Made by a program: the position numbers and the translations under genes. Below, one piece after another: positions 24,352 to 33,970 of a stretch of 64,000 nucleotides of DNA (the first letter of the stretch is position 1; each line of letters opens with the position of its first letter). Source of the DNA: Candidatus Saccharimonadota bacterium (lineage in GTDB: Bacteria > Patescibacteriota > Saccharimonadia > Saccharimonadales > Saccharimonadaceae). The notes beneath the pieces are model-generated. The model ran no database searches. It was not told the DNA's origin and saw only the letters and a list, made by a program, of their open reading frames with translations. Location: contig VGLK01000002.1 of NCBI GenBank assembly GCA_016866755.1, forward strand, positions 1 to 64,000, read 5' to 3'.

Positions 24352-25219
24352 GGACTTTAGTCTTCACTCGCTTCAGGCTCTTGTTGAGGCTGACTTTAAA
24401 ATTGCAGCGGTAATTACTAAGCCCGATAGCAAAAAAGGACGAGGGCACAAATTGACTAACCCAGCCGTTAAGCAATATGCACTCTCGCAAGGTATACCTG
24501 TATGGCAGCCACAATCACTCGATGAGATTAGCAATAAAATAACTAGCCTTCAGCCAGTTTGCGGAATACTTGTAAGCTACGGAAAAATAATTCCTCAGCG
24601 AATACTAAATTTGTTCAATCCTGGTATTATAAACGTTCACCCTTCACTTCTTCCTCGCTACAGAGGTCCATCGCCCATAGAGTCGGCAATTCTACATGGC
24701 GACATGCAAACTGGCGTATCAATTATGCAATTAGTAGCCAAGATGGACGCCGGCCCAATATACGAACAAGTAAGCTATTCACTTAACGGAGCCGAGACAA
24801 AGCCACAGCTTTACCACACACTGGGTCAAATAGGCGCAGCTAAGCTAGTTAGTCTACTACCGCATATCTTATCGGGTGATCTACGCCCAATTCCACAAGA
24901 TGACTCTAAGGCAAGCCTTTGCCCAATGCTAAGTAAATCAGACACACCCCTTAACCCTGCTAAATTTTCTGCGTACGAACTTGAAAGAAAAATCAGAGCT
25001 CACCTTGGCTATCCAAAAACAAGCTATACCCTGCCTACCGGCGAAATAATTATACTGCTAGCCGCCACCGCACACATTACACCAAATATTAGTAGCGAAC
25101 AGACTATTCTAGATATTGCATGTAGCGATAACACTGTACTTTCAATAGCAAGTCTCATCTCTCCTCATGGTAAAAAAATGACCCGCGAGGAGTTTCTTCG
25201 CGGGTACAAAATTTTATAA
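24311..25219 (+). CDS. fmt: Methionyl-tRNA formyltransferase
   Basis: The 302-residue enzyme formylates initiator Met-tRNA. The start is the ATG at 24311 (MTHTLPKILFFGTEDFSL). Motifs include ITKPDSKKGRGHKL, the catalytic region INVHPSLLPRYRGPSPIESAIL and GVSIMQLVAKMDAGPI, followed by the C-terminal tRNA-binding domain. It overlaps def by 41 nt and is translated in another frame. Confidence 0.95.
   Translation: MTHTLPKILFFGTEDFSLHSLQALVEADFKIAAVITKPDSKKGRGHKLTNPAVKQYALSQGIPVWQPQSLDEISNKITSLQPVCGILVSYGKIIPQRILNLFNPGIINVHPSLLPRYRGPSPIESAILHGDMQTGVSIMQLVAKMDAGPIYEQVSYSLNGAETKPQLYHTLGQIGAAKLVSLLPHILSGDLRPIPQDDSKASLCPMLSKSDTPLNPAKFSAYELERKIRAHLGYPKTSYTLPTGEIIILLAATAHITPNISSEQTILDIACSDNTVLSIASLISPHGKKMTREEFLRGYKIL
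25181..25215 (+). terminator. Possible terminator overlapping the end of fmt
   Basis: ACCCGCGA (25181-25188) pairs with TCGCGGGT (25198-25205), followed by a weak A/T tract. The hairpin lies within the last fmt codons. Confidence 0.4.
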
Positions 25220-25232
25220 AAGCTAGCTAGGG

Positions 25233-25652
25233 CTATTGGCCCAAAAAGGCGCTGCGGTTTGCGACAATTTCTGATTTGATTTCGTCTAGAGTAGCCGCTA
25301 CCACCTGTGGGTAATCTGGCCGATTTACCTCAAGCCATTTAGTTGCCGCGTAAGCCTCAATAAGCTGCGGGTTGGTCGCATCCCCGCCAGATGCCATAAG
25401 TAAATTTTGAAATTTTGCATCAGCGGTATAATCAGGGGCATACCGAGCTAAAAATGACTCGATTACGGCTTTGTTATGATCAATAATACCTTCAAACTCA
25501 GTAAGCTGCGACTCGCTTAGACCCTCAGATAGTCGTGGACCAACCCGAGATTCAAGCTCGCTGCGAATATGCGTCAAAAAGGCTTGTTTTTGCTCGGCCG
25601 GCATAGCGCCAAGGCCCATCTCTTCTAAAAATTGATCGTTTAATTGAAACAT
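25233..25652 (-). CDS. DUF5663-like helical protein
   Basis: The 139-residue soluble protein begins MFQLNDQFLEEMGLGAMPAEQK, matching the DUF5663 pattern common in Patescibacteria, and is predicted mostly helical. No function is known. AAAAGGGGAG precedes the ATG. It follows the 909-residue envelope protein gene by 24 nt and is probably cotranscribed. Confidence 0.75.
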   Translation of the reverse strand: MFQLNDQFLEEMGLGAMPAEQKQAFLTHIRSELESRVGPRLSEGLSESQLTEFEGIIDHNKAVIESFLARYAPDYTADAKFQNLLMASGGDATNPQLIEAYAATKWLEVNRPDYPQVVAATLDEIKSEIVANRSAFLGQ

Positions 25653-25676
25653 ATACTCCCCTTTTACTTTATTTTA

Positions 25677-28406
25677 TTATAACACCGCAGCTTCACGCGT
25701 AGAACGAAGTGCCTGAACAAAATCTGGATTGCGCAGTGCGTAAGAGCGAATCTCGCTCATGGTTTCTTCTGGAAGTGAGCCGTCAGACTCTAGGCCAATA
25801 TACACATTCCCAAAGCTATCCGTGTTTGCCAAATTTTGGCGCGAAAGTTCTGTAAGAAGTTCTGTCTCGCCTTCAATAACTTGTTGCGCTGCCGCACGAT
25901 CAACTGCACCAATATTGTATTCATCAGCTATCGCCGTAAATGCACTGTCTAATGACACAAACGATAATGTTTCATTTACATTTTCTTCGTCTGATTCAGT
26001 TTCGGCTGGCTCAGCAGTCTCGGTTGCACTAGGCGATGGTTCAGGAGTTGGCTCTGCCGTTGGGCTTAACTCGGGAGTTGGCGAAGGAGATGCTTCGGGC
26101 TCGGGCGCAACCTCTGGCGCTGGAACTCGCGTCACCGTACCAGGCTCCGGTGGAATATCAGCAACGTACGAATCACCTGTATTACCACTCGCTATATCGG
26201 CGGCATGTTGCGCCGTAATCATATCTTGCGCCCACTCAGGAAACGCCCCATCAGGAGTCATGTACATACCGTAACCGCCAAGTGACTCGTCAACATATGC
26301 TAAATCGGCTGCCACAAAACGATTCATTAACGCTTCATTTTCTAATAATTTTTGCTGTGACGCGGCGTCATGAATACCAAGCTGCATAAATTTTGCATTC
26401 CACCCCTGTCCTTCGTAAATTGTATCGGCCGAGTATATCTCACCAGTCTCTACGCTGCTACCGCCAACTTCAATGCCAAGCGCTGCAGCGCGTTCATACA
26501 TTTTATCAATATCATTTTGACTAAAATGACCCGGCGCGCTAATACCATAGCCGCCTAATTCTGGAGCCTCGTAAGCTTTATTCTGCGCTACGAAATAGTT
26601 CATCAATTCTTCATCTTTAAGTAGTCGCGCCCAATCGGCAGAATTAGTAATACCCATGCGGCTAAATGTTTCGTTAAACCCTTGACCGGCATCAATTCGA
26701 TACACGTCTTGTGGTACAGATATCTCTACCGAACCGCCACTCTGATCGCCAGTTGCTGGTGCCTCGGGTGAACGAGCAGGTTCATGGTTGTCAGGTATAC
26801 GCAGTGCACCATTGCCACTTAATCCAGGCTCTGGCTGCCGAACATCATCTTCGGTAATTGGTCGGCCAGAAGGCGCATCTTTATTCCACTTAATCAAATT
26901 GTCCCACTCTACAAGCGCACTGGTTGCTAGCAAAGAACCACCAAGCACGCCAAGACCAAGCGCAATTCGCTTGTCGCGATCTGATGTTTTATACAATTCC
27001 TGATTCTTCTTACTGCGAAAGTTGTAATTGCCACCAATTATATCGTTGGTGCCGCCCATATCTTCGTTTGAATTACTGCGACCAGTTACAAAACGATTAC
27101 CCTTATACATATCGGTGCGCTTTCGTACGTAAGCACTAGTCATTTTAACCGCCCCACCAGCACCAGCGGCCGCACCAGCTGCACCAAGCCCACCAACTAT
27201 AACTCCTGCGCCGGCGGCTGCAATTGCCGTTACGCCAAGACCAAGAGCAACTTTTTTACCTGTACTAAGGTTAGCGTACTTATCCATGTACTTACCAAGG
27301 CCTTTGTAGTTACTCTTCATCTGTTCGCGAACACGATCATTAAAGCTGTCCGCTCGATCATTTTGTCTAGCTATAATTCGCTGTTCAATTTCAGCCTCAT
27401 CAATTCCTTGTTCGTGCCATATTTTACGCTGCGTATTGTCGAGAGCTAGCGCCCATCGTTCGTAACTGGTAACTTGCTGCTCTTGTTCAAGCGCTTTTTC
27501 ATTTCGTTTTTTGGCACGCAAACTGCCTTTTTTACGAGTCGCCATAGCAACAACAGCTGCTTTTTCAGCTTCCGACAGTTTATCGCCATACTTGTCTAAA
27601 TTCTGACTTAATCGTAGGGCACGAGCAGCATCACCCTCAGGACGTTGATTGTACGGTACAAAAACTTCTAAATCGGTGCCAGGTTTTATTACCTGTGTTT
27701 TTGGCTCAGCAGATTTTGAAGAATCTGGCTTAACCTTAGGCTGCTCAGTTGCCCATGGTGCAGTTCGTGTAGCGGTTTGCTCTTTCGCGGCATCTTGACG
27801 ACTGCGGCGCGCTGAGTTCTCGTCATTAGCAGCATTTCGGCGCGCTGAATTCTTGTAATTAAAGGCAACTGATCCAAAATCTTTATCTTGTGTGTCTTTA
27901 GGTTCAAACGCAATACGCACATTTTTAGAAGGTGTTACAAACGGCTGTCGGCCACCGCGTAGGGTGATAGTTTTTTTACTCTCATTTTTTCCCTGTTGTC
28001 GCGCTAAACGAGCCTCTAGAGGATTATTATCACTCTGCAGTAATTGATACGCCACTTTTCCGTCTTCAAGCGGCTCCGAGATAACTACTGCAAATGCTCG
28101 ATCATCGTTCGCATTTTCAATCAGTGCAGATAGGTCATTCACCCACGCTTCCTTGCTTTCGCCCTGCTCATGAATATAGGTTAAGTAGTATTCAAGGCTC
28201 TCTTTATCTTTAGCATCAAGTGGTGTGTCGTCTAAATTAAGACGCACCATATGAACCGTCGCTCCAGATTTTGGATCGGTATGCTCAGCGTGTACCGCAA
28301 ATTCTTCATTAAGGCTATCATACACCTCGTGCGAGAGCGGCGGTTGAGTGTTTTTTTCAGATGCGTTTAGTTTTGCTTCAATGTTTTTACTATTATGTGA
28401 CGGCAT
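25677..28406 (-). CDS. Large membrane protein with two tandem C-terminal repeats, unknown function
   Basis: The 909-residue protein has a charged N-terminal half (residues 1-380), two hydrophobic segments (about 385-415, Ala/Gly-rich, and 480-497), two tandem units of about 80 residues (about 565-640 and 655-735; shared pattern GQGxN..F..MGI..., LGGYG), a Pro/Glu/Thr-rich stretch (about 755-800) and a final helical region. I recognise no family. The Ala/Gly-rich segments and repeats suggest an envelope protein with repeats outside. It has its own promoter and is followed by the DUF5663 gene. Confidence 0.72.
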   Translation of the reverse strand: MPSHNSKNIEAKLNASEKNTQPPLSHEVYDSLNEEFAVHAEHTDPKSGATVHMVRLNLDDTPLDAKDKESLEYYLTYIHEQGESKEAWVNDLSALIENANDDRAFAVVISEPLEDGKVAYQLLQSDNNPLEARLARQQGKNESKKTITLRGGRQPFVTPSKNVRIAFEPKDTQDKDFGSVAFNYKNSARRNAANDENSARRSRQDAAKEQTATRTAPWATEQPKVKPDSSKSAEPKTQVIKPGTDLEVFVPYNQRPEGDAARALRLSQNLDKYGDKLSEAEKAAVVAMATRKKGSLRAKKRNEKALEQEQQVTSYERWALALDNTQRKIWHEQGIDEAEIEQRIIARQNDRADSFNDRVREQMKSNYKGLGKYMDKYANLSTGKKVALGLGVTAIAAAGAGVIVGGLGAAGAAAGAGGAVKMTSAYVRKRTDMYKGNRFVTGRSNSNEDMGGTNDIIGGNYNFRSKKNQELYKTSDRDKRIALGLGVLGGSLLATSALVEWDNLIKWNKDAPSGRPITEDDVRQPEPGLSGNGALRIPDNHEPARSPEAPATGDQSGGSVEISVPQDVYRIDAGQGFNETFSRMGITNSADWARLLKDEELMNYFVAQNKAYEAPELGGYGISAPGHFSQNDIDKMYERAAALGIEVGGSSVETGEIYSADTIYEGQGWNAKFMQLGIHDAASQQKLLENEALMNRFVAADLAYVDESLGGYGMYMTPDGAFPEWAQDMITAQHAADIASGNTGDSYVADIPPEPGTVTRVPAPEVAPEPEASPSPTPELSPTAEPTPEPSPSATETAEPAETESDEENVNETLSFVSLDSAFTAIADEYNIGAVDRAAAQQVIEGETELLTELSRQNLANTDSFGNVYIGLESDGSLPEETMSEIRSYALRNPDFVQALRSTREAAVL

Positions 28407-28437
28407 AGTGGTGGTCCGTTTAGCTTAGTTACATACT

Positions 28438-28466
28438 AATTTATCACATATAGTAGTAAAAGTCAA
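28438..28466 (-). promoter_or_regulatory. Promoter of the 909-residue protein gene
   Basis: TTGACT (28461-28466) and TAAATT (28438-28443) on the minus strand are 17 bp apart. The -35 lies against the infB terminator hairpin. Confidence 0.7.
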
Positions 28467-28492
28467 TACCCTAGCATAAAGCTAGGGTATTG
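28457..28492 (-). terminator. Terminator downstream of infB
   Basis: CAATACCCTAGC (28464-28475) pairs with GCTAGGGTATTG (28481-28492); on the minus strand it is followed by ACTTTTA. Confidence 0.65.
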
Positions 28493-28511
28493 GTTTACAT
28501 AAAAGATATGT

Positions 28512-30281
28512 CTACAGCGTTCGTTTTACAAGCTCTCGCGTGAAGAGCTCGAGCTTATCGCCCTCTTCAAGCTGTAGTTTTTTAGTTGTCTTTAGGCTTA
28601 AACCACACATTTCACCTTCAAACACCTCTTTAGCCTCTTGCTGTTGTCGTTGCACTTTGGTTACCTCCACTTCAGCCAAGCTTTCGCCTTTGCGAAGCAC
28701 GCGCGCCAGCACATTAGCTACAACCTTACCCTTAGTGACTTCACCGCCAGCAATAATTTCGTCTTTCATAGTTCTAAACACACCCTTAATAGTAAGCGCG
28801 CCAATTTCGGTCTCAACTACCTCTGGAGCAAGCAAGCCTTCCATTGAGGTTCGCGCATCATCAAGAAGTTCGTAAATAACGTTATACAAGCGCACCTGCA
28901 CCTTATCGCGCATTGCGAGTCGCTTAACCGCCGGTGGAAGTTCTACGTTAAAACCGTAAATAATAGTATTACTATCCGCCGAGGCCACGCGTACGTCATT
29001 CTCAGAGATATTACCTACACCGCTAGAAATAATACGCAGCGTAATTTCTCCGCCAGTTTCTACAAGTTTTAGGCTATCAATAACTGAGGTTAATGAACCC
29101 TGAACGTCGGCGCGAACAATTATATTCAAATCTTGCGAGTCGTGCTTTTGATTCATCATTTTTAGCAAATCGGCACCGGTTACATTTGTTGAAGCCGCCT
29201 GTTTTTCAGCTTCAATTCGGGCTTCATTAGATTTAAGTCGAGCCTGTTTTTCGTTCTTTACAATGTAAAATGTATCACCAAACTGTGGAATTTCTTTAAA
29301 GCCGGTAATTGTAACTGGCGTTGATGGTCCAGCTTGCTTAAGTGTTTGGCCTTTAAAATCAAGTAGGGTGCGCACTTTTGCGTACGTAGAGCCTGCCACC
29401 AAAAAGTGTCCCGGCTTTAGCTCGCCCTGCTCTACCAAAAGTCCAACCACGGCACCGCGACCAGTCTCCATGTGCGCCTCAATAACTAAACCTTCAGCTG
29501 GCACATCGGTATCGGCGCGCAAATCTTCAATATCAGCCACAAGCAACACCAGATCAAGCAACTTATCTAAGTTATGACCCGTCTTTGCACTCACTTCTAC
29601 CATCACCGTGTCGCCACCCCATTCTTCAGGGTTAAGACCATGCTCGCTTGCTAACTGAGTTTTTACAAGTTGCGGATTGGCAGTTTCTTTATCCATCTTA
29701 TTAATGGCAACTACAATACGCGCATTGGCGTTTTTAGCAAAGCGAATCGCCTCAACAGTTTGCGGTTTTACACCATCATCAGCAGCAACGACAATTATTA
29801 CTACGTCGGTAAGCACCGCGCCATGCTGACGTAGTGCCGCAAATGCTTCATGACCCGGCGTATCAAGCAACGTAATACTACGGTCGCCACGAACCGCTTG
29901 GTACGCACTAATGTGCTGAGTAATGCCGCCCGCTTCACCTTCGGCGGTTTTCTTATCAAGAATGGCATCTAGCAGACTGGTTTTTCCGTGGTCAACATGA
30001 CCCATTACTGCTACAATCGGCGGACGCACCGTCGCATCGTCAGATAACTCGTGCTTTTTGCGCGCAACAACTCCCGATGCCTCTTTTTGTTGTAGGTCAA
30101 CATCAAGACCAAGCTCCTCAACAATAATTGTTGCGGTTTCAAAATCAATTCGTTGATTAATAGTTGCTACAATTCCATTCTTGAACAACTCACCAATCAA
30201 TGTAGTGACAGGTAGATTTAAGGTATCAGCCAATTCGCCTACCGTAATTGAATCAGCGATGAGAACTTTTTTCTCAGCCAT
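28512..30281 (-). CDS. infB: Translation initiation factor IF-2 (short form)
   Basis: This 589-residue GTPase brings fMet-tRNA to the 30S subunit. The start ATG at 30281 follows AGGAAGGAG by about 10 nt. It has a short IF2N region ([25 protein letters not shown]), [24 protein letters not shown] and the C-terminal domains. The long N-terminal extension found in E. coli IF2 is absent, as in many reduced genomes. It follows rpsA in the same direction. Confidence 0.97.
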   Translation of the reverse strand: MAEKKVLIADSITVGELADTLNLPVTTLIGELFKNGIVATINQRIDFETATIIVEELGLDVDLQQKEASGVVARKKHELSDDATVRPPIVAVMGHVDHGKTSLLDAILDKKTAEGEAGGITQHISAYQAVRGDRSITLLDTPGHEAFAALRQHGAVLTDVVIIVVAADDGVKPQTVEAIRFAKNANARIVVAINKMDKETANPQLVKTQLASEHGLNPEEWGGDTVMVEVSAKTGHNLDKLLDLVLLVADIEDLRADTDVPAEGLVIEAHMETGRGAVVGLLVEQGELKPGHFLVAGSTYAKVRTLLDFKGQTLKQAGPSTPVTITGFKEIPQFGDTFYIVKNEKQARLKSNEARIEAEKQAASTNVTGADLLKMMNQKHDSQDLNIIVRADVQGSLTSVIDSLKLVETGGEITLRIISSGVGNISENDVRVASADSNTIIYGFNVELPPAVKRLAMRDKVQVRLYNVIYELLDDARTSMEGLLAPEVVETEIGALTIKGVFRTMKDEIIAGGEVTKGKVVANVLARVLRKGESLAEVEVTKVQRQQQEAKEVFEGEMCGLSLKTTKKLQLEEGDKLELFTRELVKRTL

Positions 30282-30433
30282 ACGTTTATAGCTCCTTCCT
30301 ATCACACACTTTATTACTGCTACCGCAGGCGGCCGTGTGCGACAATTTTATTTGTCTTATAGCCTTTTTGCGAACCAGAACCCCAGAGCGACAAACCGTA
30401 CGCGCTGGGGCAATGATTCAAGTAAAGTACCCT

Positions 30434-31495
30434 TTATTTGCCAAGACTTAGTGAAATTTTGCGGTTGTCTTTATCAATGTCGAGTACAACAAATGATTTT
30501 CGCTCATTTAAGGTAAATACTTTTTCCGGATCGGTACCATCACCGCCAAGCTCCGATACGTGAACCAGTGCTTCTACGGCTGGGCTAATTTGTACAAAGG
30601 CACCAAACGGAGTGATTCGCGTTACCGTACCTTCAACCTTATCACCCTTAGTAAACTGTTCAACTTCGCTTAGCCAAGGGTCTTGAGTAAGCTGTTTCAT
30701 ACTAAGGCTAAGTCGATCCTTATCAATAGCAATGATTTTAGCCTCGATTGCCTGGCCAACTTTTACGTAGTCACCCGGATTATTTACACGCTCCCATGAA
30801 ATTTCCGAGATATGCACAAGGCCTTCAATACCTTCAACGTTTACAAATACGCCAAAGTCTACTACGCCAGTTGCCACGCCGGTAACGCTGTCACCAACGG
30901 CCAGTTTTTCAAATCGTTCGGCAATACCTTCTTTTACAGCTTCTTTCTCCGAGAAAATAAGCTTGTTCGCCTTACGGTCAGCATCAAGAATCCGCACTCG
31001 CATCTCTTTATTTACAAGGCCGTTTAGTCGCTGCAAGATTTCATCTTTGTCTGATGAGCCCACGCGTGGGTAGTGTTCGGCTGAAAGTTGAGAAACCGGC
31101 AAGAATCCACGAACACCTTCATATTCAACCAGAAGTCCACCGCGGTTTGCATCGTAAGGGACAACCGTAATAATTTCACCGCTCTCCATCTTAACAGCAA
31201 CTTCGTCCCAGCCGCGATCTTTGGCTGCTTTGCGCAGACTAAGTAGCGAGTAGCCGTTATCGAGCTCGGCGTCTACCACGCTGGCGGTTACTTCGTCGCC
31301 GATTCCGTAGTTGCGTGAGTGTCCAACCTCGCGGCGAGGAACGTACCCTACACCTTGCGCACCAAGATCGATAAGAACCTCGTGCTTTTTAACCGAAAGG
31401 ATTGTACCGTTAATAGTCTCTCCGGCGGTTAATTGTTTTACATCTTCACCTGCTTGTGCCAGCAGGTCATCCATTGATAATGTGGCTTGTGCCAT
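30434..31495 (-). CDS. rpsA: Ribosomal protein bS1 (four S1 domains)
   Basis: The 353-residue RNA-binding protein has four S1 motifs (about residues 20-90, 105-172, 188-258 and 275-345), with repeats of the type GDSVTGVATGVVDFGVFVNVEGIEGLVHISEIS. It assists mRNA loading on the 30S subunit. The ribosome site AAGGAG lies 16 nt from the ATG, and the gap holds the small hairpin AGTCTA/TAGACT (31497-31512), which could bring the site closer or regulate access. The promoter is strong. Confidence 0.95.
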   Translation of the reverse strand: MAQATLSMDDLLAQAGEDVKQLTAGETINGTILSVKKHEVLIDLGAQGVGYVPRREVGHSRNYGIGDEVTASVVDAELDNGYSLLSLRKAAKDRGWDEVAVKMESGEIITVVPYDANRGGLLVEYEGVRGFLPVSQLSAEHYPRVGSSDKDEILQRLNGLVNKEMRVRILDADRKANKLIFSEKEAVKEGIAERFEKLAVGDSVTGVATGVVDFGVFVNVEGIEGLVHISEISWERVNNPGDYVKVGQAIEAKIIAIDKDRLSLSMKQLTQDPWLSEVEQFTKGDKVEGTVTRITPFGAFVQISPAVEALVHVSELGGDGTDPEKVFTLNERKSFVVLDIDKDNRKISLSLGK

Positions 31496-31580
31496 AAGTC
31501 TAGTTTTAGACTCCTTCCTTAAATTGTATTTCCTAAAGCGTTTGCGCGATAAAACCGCGTATTACGCCAAGATTATATCT

Positions 31581-31609
31581 ATTGTACCACTGATACAAAG
31601 CATCGTCAA
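31581..31609 (-). promoter_or_regulatory. Promoter of rpsA
   Basis: TTGACG (31604-31609) and TACAAT (31581-31586) on the minus strand are exactly 17 bp apart. The leader is about 80 nt long. Confidence 0.78.
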
Positions 31610-31619
31610 AAGTAGGTAA

Positions 31620-32117
31620 TTAGGCGCGCGGAGTAAACGAACGAGCGTAGACAACAACCGCACCAAGCAGTGCCAATGAGATTACAGCATGTGCAAGAAT
31701 ATCGCTTGGACCACTTTGCGGCAAGGCTCCCGTTGATTGAGGCGAGGAAGGTGCCTGAGTCTGGTTTTGCTCGGCAGACCGACGTGCAGCCTCAGTTTCT
31801 TCTGCCCGGCGTGCAACTTCAGCCTGTCGCTCGGCTTCAGCCCTTTCTTCAGCCTGTCGCTTTTCAGCCTCTGCTTCTCTTTGTCGGCGCTCTTCATTCG
31901 CCTGTTCTGACTGCTGCGCTTCATTAGATTCGTCGTCTTGATTTGTCGCCTCTTCGGTATCGCGTTCAGCTTCTTCCGAAAAACTCAACGGCCCCGTTAC
32001 GTCGCCTTCTCCCCTGTTGTTAACCCAAAAAACTGCACCAACCGCTAACGCCGATAACACAACGCCGATTACTACAAAAGATATCACTGAACCACCCTGA
32101 CACACTCGCTTGTTCAT
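31620..32117 (-). CDS. Surface coiled-coil protein with LPQSG-type anchor
   Basis: The 165-residue protein has a hydrophobic N-terminal segment (about residues 10-30), a Glu/Arg/Ala/Gln-rich coiled coil (about 47-115) and a C-terminal LPQSG (about 132-136) followed by a hydrophobic span and basic tail. This resembles a sortase signal with Ser instead of Thr. With both ends hydrophobic it could also be a two-anchor membrane protein. AAGGAAAT precedes the ATG. Confidence 0.65.
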   Translation of the reverse strand: MNKRVCQGGSVISFVVIGVVLSALAVGAVFWVNNRGEGDVTGPLSFSEEAERDTEEATNQDDESNEAQQSEQANEERRQREAEAEKRQAEERAEAERQAEVARRAEETEAARRSAEQNQTQAPSSPQSTGALPQSGPSDILAHAVISLALLGAVVVYARSFTPRA

Positions 32118-32150
32118 GATTCTATTTCCTTACTCCACAATTATTTCTAT

Positions 32151-32179
32151 AGTATACTGTAATTTCTATATTTATACAA
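32151..32179 (-). promoter_or_regulatory. Promoter of the coiled-coil surface protein
   Basis: TTGTAT (32174-32179) and TATACT (32151-32156) on the minus strand are 17 bp apart. Confidence 0.7.
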
Positions 32180-32216
32180 GTTCCGCACGCCGAGCGTTCG
32201 TGCTACAATTTAGACT

Positions 32217-33023
32217 ATGATTGTAGCGGTTGACACAGGGGGAACAAAGACACTCATAGCTACCATGAATGCACATGGCGAGATCGTCTCATCGGTTAAA
32301 TTTCCAACTCCTAAAGATCCGGCCGCCTACCTTAGTGCACTTATTGAGCAGATAACCTTACTGGCAGACATCACGGCAATTACAGCCATATCCGTAGCCC
32401 TGCCCGGCACCATAAAACAGGGTGTTGCTGTGTGGTGCAACAACCTTGGCTGGAAAAACTTTTCGATAAAAGAACCTTTAATGGAAGCATTCTCGGTGCC
32501 CATATTTGTTGAAAACGATGCTAATTTGGCCGGCCTAGCCGAGACTCGTCAGCTCACTTTTCTTCCCCGCTCAAGTCTCTACGTTACCATCTCTACCGGT
32601 ATTGGCACCGGCGTAATTACCGATGGCACTATCGATCCTGGCCTACGTTACAGCGAAGGCGGTCGAGCCCTTGTAGAGTATGGCGGCTTGATTCAAGAGT
32701 GGGAAGATTTTGCCTCTGGTAATGCGATTGCTACTTTTTACAACAAAATGGGCAGCGAAATTGACGATCCACTTATTTGGTACGCTATTAGCGAACGTAT
32801 TAGCCGCGGCTTTTTGGCGCTTATTCCTTTTATGCAACCCGACGTTATTATTATTGGCGGCAGCATGGGAACACATTTTTCTAAATACGCCGATTCTCTC
32901 CGTACCATTTTGTCCTCAAGCCTACCGCCGCACATTCCGTGCCCGAAACTTATAGCCGCAGCCCATCCAGAAGAAGCCGTAATTTACGGATGCTATCTCT
33001 ATGCCGACGATCAGCTCGCTTAG
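32217..33023 (+). CDS. ROK-family sugar kinase-like protein
   Basis: The 268-residue actin-fold protein has DTGGTKT (phosphate-1), ENDANLAGLAE (catalytic Asp in the ROK pattern), STGIGTGVITDG and a C-terminal adenosine motif. It lacks the zinc-binding cysteine cluster of many ROK proteins and is a little short (usual about 300). It could phosphorylate glucose or N-acetylmannosamine; the substrate cannot be told from sequence. The ATG lies 7 nt after TACAAT, so it is probably leaderless. Confidence 0.88.
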   Translation: MIVAVDTGGTKTLIATMNAHGEIVSSVKFPTPKDPAAYLSALIEQITLLADITAITAISVALPGTIKQGVAVWCNNLGWKNFSIKEPLMEAFSVPIFVENDANLAGLAETRQLTFLPRSSLYVTISTGIGTGVITDGTIDPGLRYSEGGRALVEYGGLIQEWEDFASGNAIATFYNKMGSEIDDPLIWYAISERISRGFLALIPFMQPDVIIIGGSMGTHFSKYADSLRTILSSSLPPHIPCPKLIAAAHPEEAVIYGCYLYADDQLA

Positions 33024-33468
33024 TCGTACACTCCAGTCGGCGTATCCACAATTTATAATTATGCCGGGTGAAATTACGAAATGGACGCCCACCCTAGCGA
33101 CAATTTATTTTTCACCAGACGATGAACCCCTTACTCTGCTGCACGAAGTTGGTCACGCACTTTTAGGCCATAACAGTTATCAGCGCGACATCGAACTACT
33201 GCAAATGGAGCGCGATGCGTGGCACAAAGCTGTTGAGATTAGTCCTGCCTTTCAGCTCAATTTTTCAATCAGCGACAATCTTGTGCAGCATTCACTAGAT
33301 TCTTATCGCGACTGGCTGCATGCCCGTAGCACCTGTATTGACTGCGCACGCACCGGCGTTGAAACTACTCGCCAACACTATACGTGCCTGTATTGTCGCG
33401 CCTCGTGGCGTGTAAATGATGCGAAAATCTGTGCGCTCAGAAGGCGCCGCAACAAAAAAACACCCTAA
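33001..33468 (+). CDS. HExxH metalloprotease-like protein with zinc ribbon
   Basis: The 155-residue protein overlaps the ROK gene by 23 nt. It has the zinc-protease motif LLHEVGHALLGH (about residues 46-57), as in ImmA/IrrE-type or small zincin families, and a C-terminal CxxC...CxxC ribbon (CIDC, CLYC). The target is unknown. The overlap suggests translational coupling with the kinase. Confidence 0.72.
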   Translation: MPTISSLSRTLQSAYPQFIIMPGEITKWTPTLATIYFSPDDEPLTLLHEVGHALLGHNSYQRDIELLQMERDAWHKAVEISPAFQLNFSISDNLVQHSLDSYRDWLHARSTCIDCARTGVETTRQHYTCLYCRASWRVNDAKICALRRRRNKKTP

Positions 33469-33490
33469 GGCAATTGCCGTAGGGTGTTTT
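33457..33490. terminator. Bidirectional terminator between convergent genes
   Basis: AAAACACCCTA (33457-33467) pairs with TAGGGTGTTTT (33480-33490), with an inner GGCAATTGCC. T-runs follow on both strands, serving the HExxH gene (+) and the KGG gene (-). Confidence 0.92.
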
Positions 33491-33504
33491 TAATAGAAAA
33501 GCGC

Positions 33505-33714
33505 TTAATTAGCTGCTTCTGCCGTCTCTTGTTTACGGCGACGTGAAACACGTCCGCCCTTTGCACCTGCAATACGTGCAAGTTCAGGATTAGCCGCGAA
33601 GCCACCCGTGCGTCCTTTTTGTCCGCCTTTAGAACCGATTTTTGCGTAAAAATCAGGATCTTTTGCCAAATTTTTAGCCTTAGCTTTTAGTCCACCAGCT
33701 TTTGTTCCAGCCAT
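33505..33714 (-). CDS. KGG-repeat stress protein
   Basis: The 69-residue basic protein (start ATG at 33714 after TTGGAG) contains GSKGGQKGRTGGFAANPEL and AKGGRVSRRR, the KGG motifs of the general-stress/Con-10 family. These are small disordered or DNA-associated proteins linked to stress; the exact role is unclear. It has a strong promoter (TTGACA-17-TATATT) and an unusual hairpin in the leader. Confidence 0.82.
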   Translation of the reverse strand: MAGTKAGGLKAKAKNLAKDPDFYAKIGSKGGQKGRTGGFAANPELARIAGAKGGRVSRRRKQETAEAAN

Positions 33715-33733
33715 ATTTTTCTCCAATACAAAA

Positions 33734-33762
33734 GGCGCCGTAGCAGTGCTACCACTGGCGCC
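33734..33762 (-). promoter_or_regulatory. Hairpin in the KGG gene leader
   Basis: GGCGCC (33734-33739) pairs with GGCGCC (33757-33762), with GTAGC/GCTAC inside; on the minus strand it is followed by TTTTGT, 20 nt before the ATG. It looks terminator-like within the 5' leader. Confidence 0.55.
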
Positions 33763-33800
33763 CTCACTTAATATCTCACACGTGATATGTGTATGTTTTT

Positions 33801-33829
33801 AATATAACATAGCTTGTGCTTATTGTCAA
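33801..33829 (-). promoter_or_regulatory. Promoter of the KGG gene
   Basis: TTGACA (33824-33829) and TATATT (33801-33806) on the minus strand are 17 bp apart. Confidence 0.85.
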
Positions 33830-33970
33830 TATTTACATGAGCATTATTTTGTTATTATATAAACGTTGCGCATATTCGTTTAGTGCTATATTATAAATAC
33901 AGTTCGCTCGCTAAGGCGAATGGCACCTGTTCTAGGGCTCTTTCAAAATAAAAAGATGTCCACCAAAAAT

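Noticed and set aside
30381-30410. Hairpin CCCCAG/CTGGGG between rpsA and infB as terminator
   Set aside because: It lacks a U-run after the stem on the minus strand; it may be an mRNA structure only.
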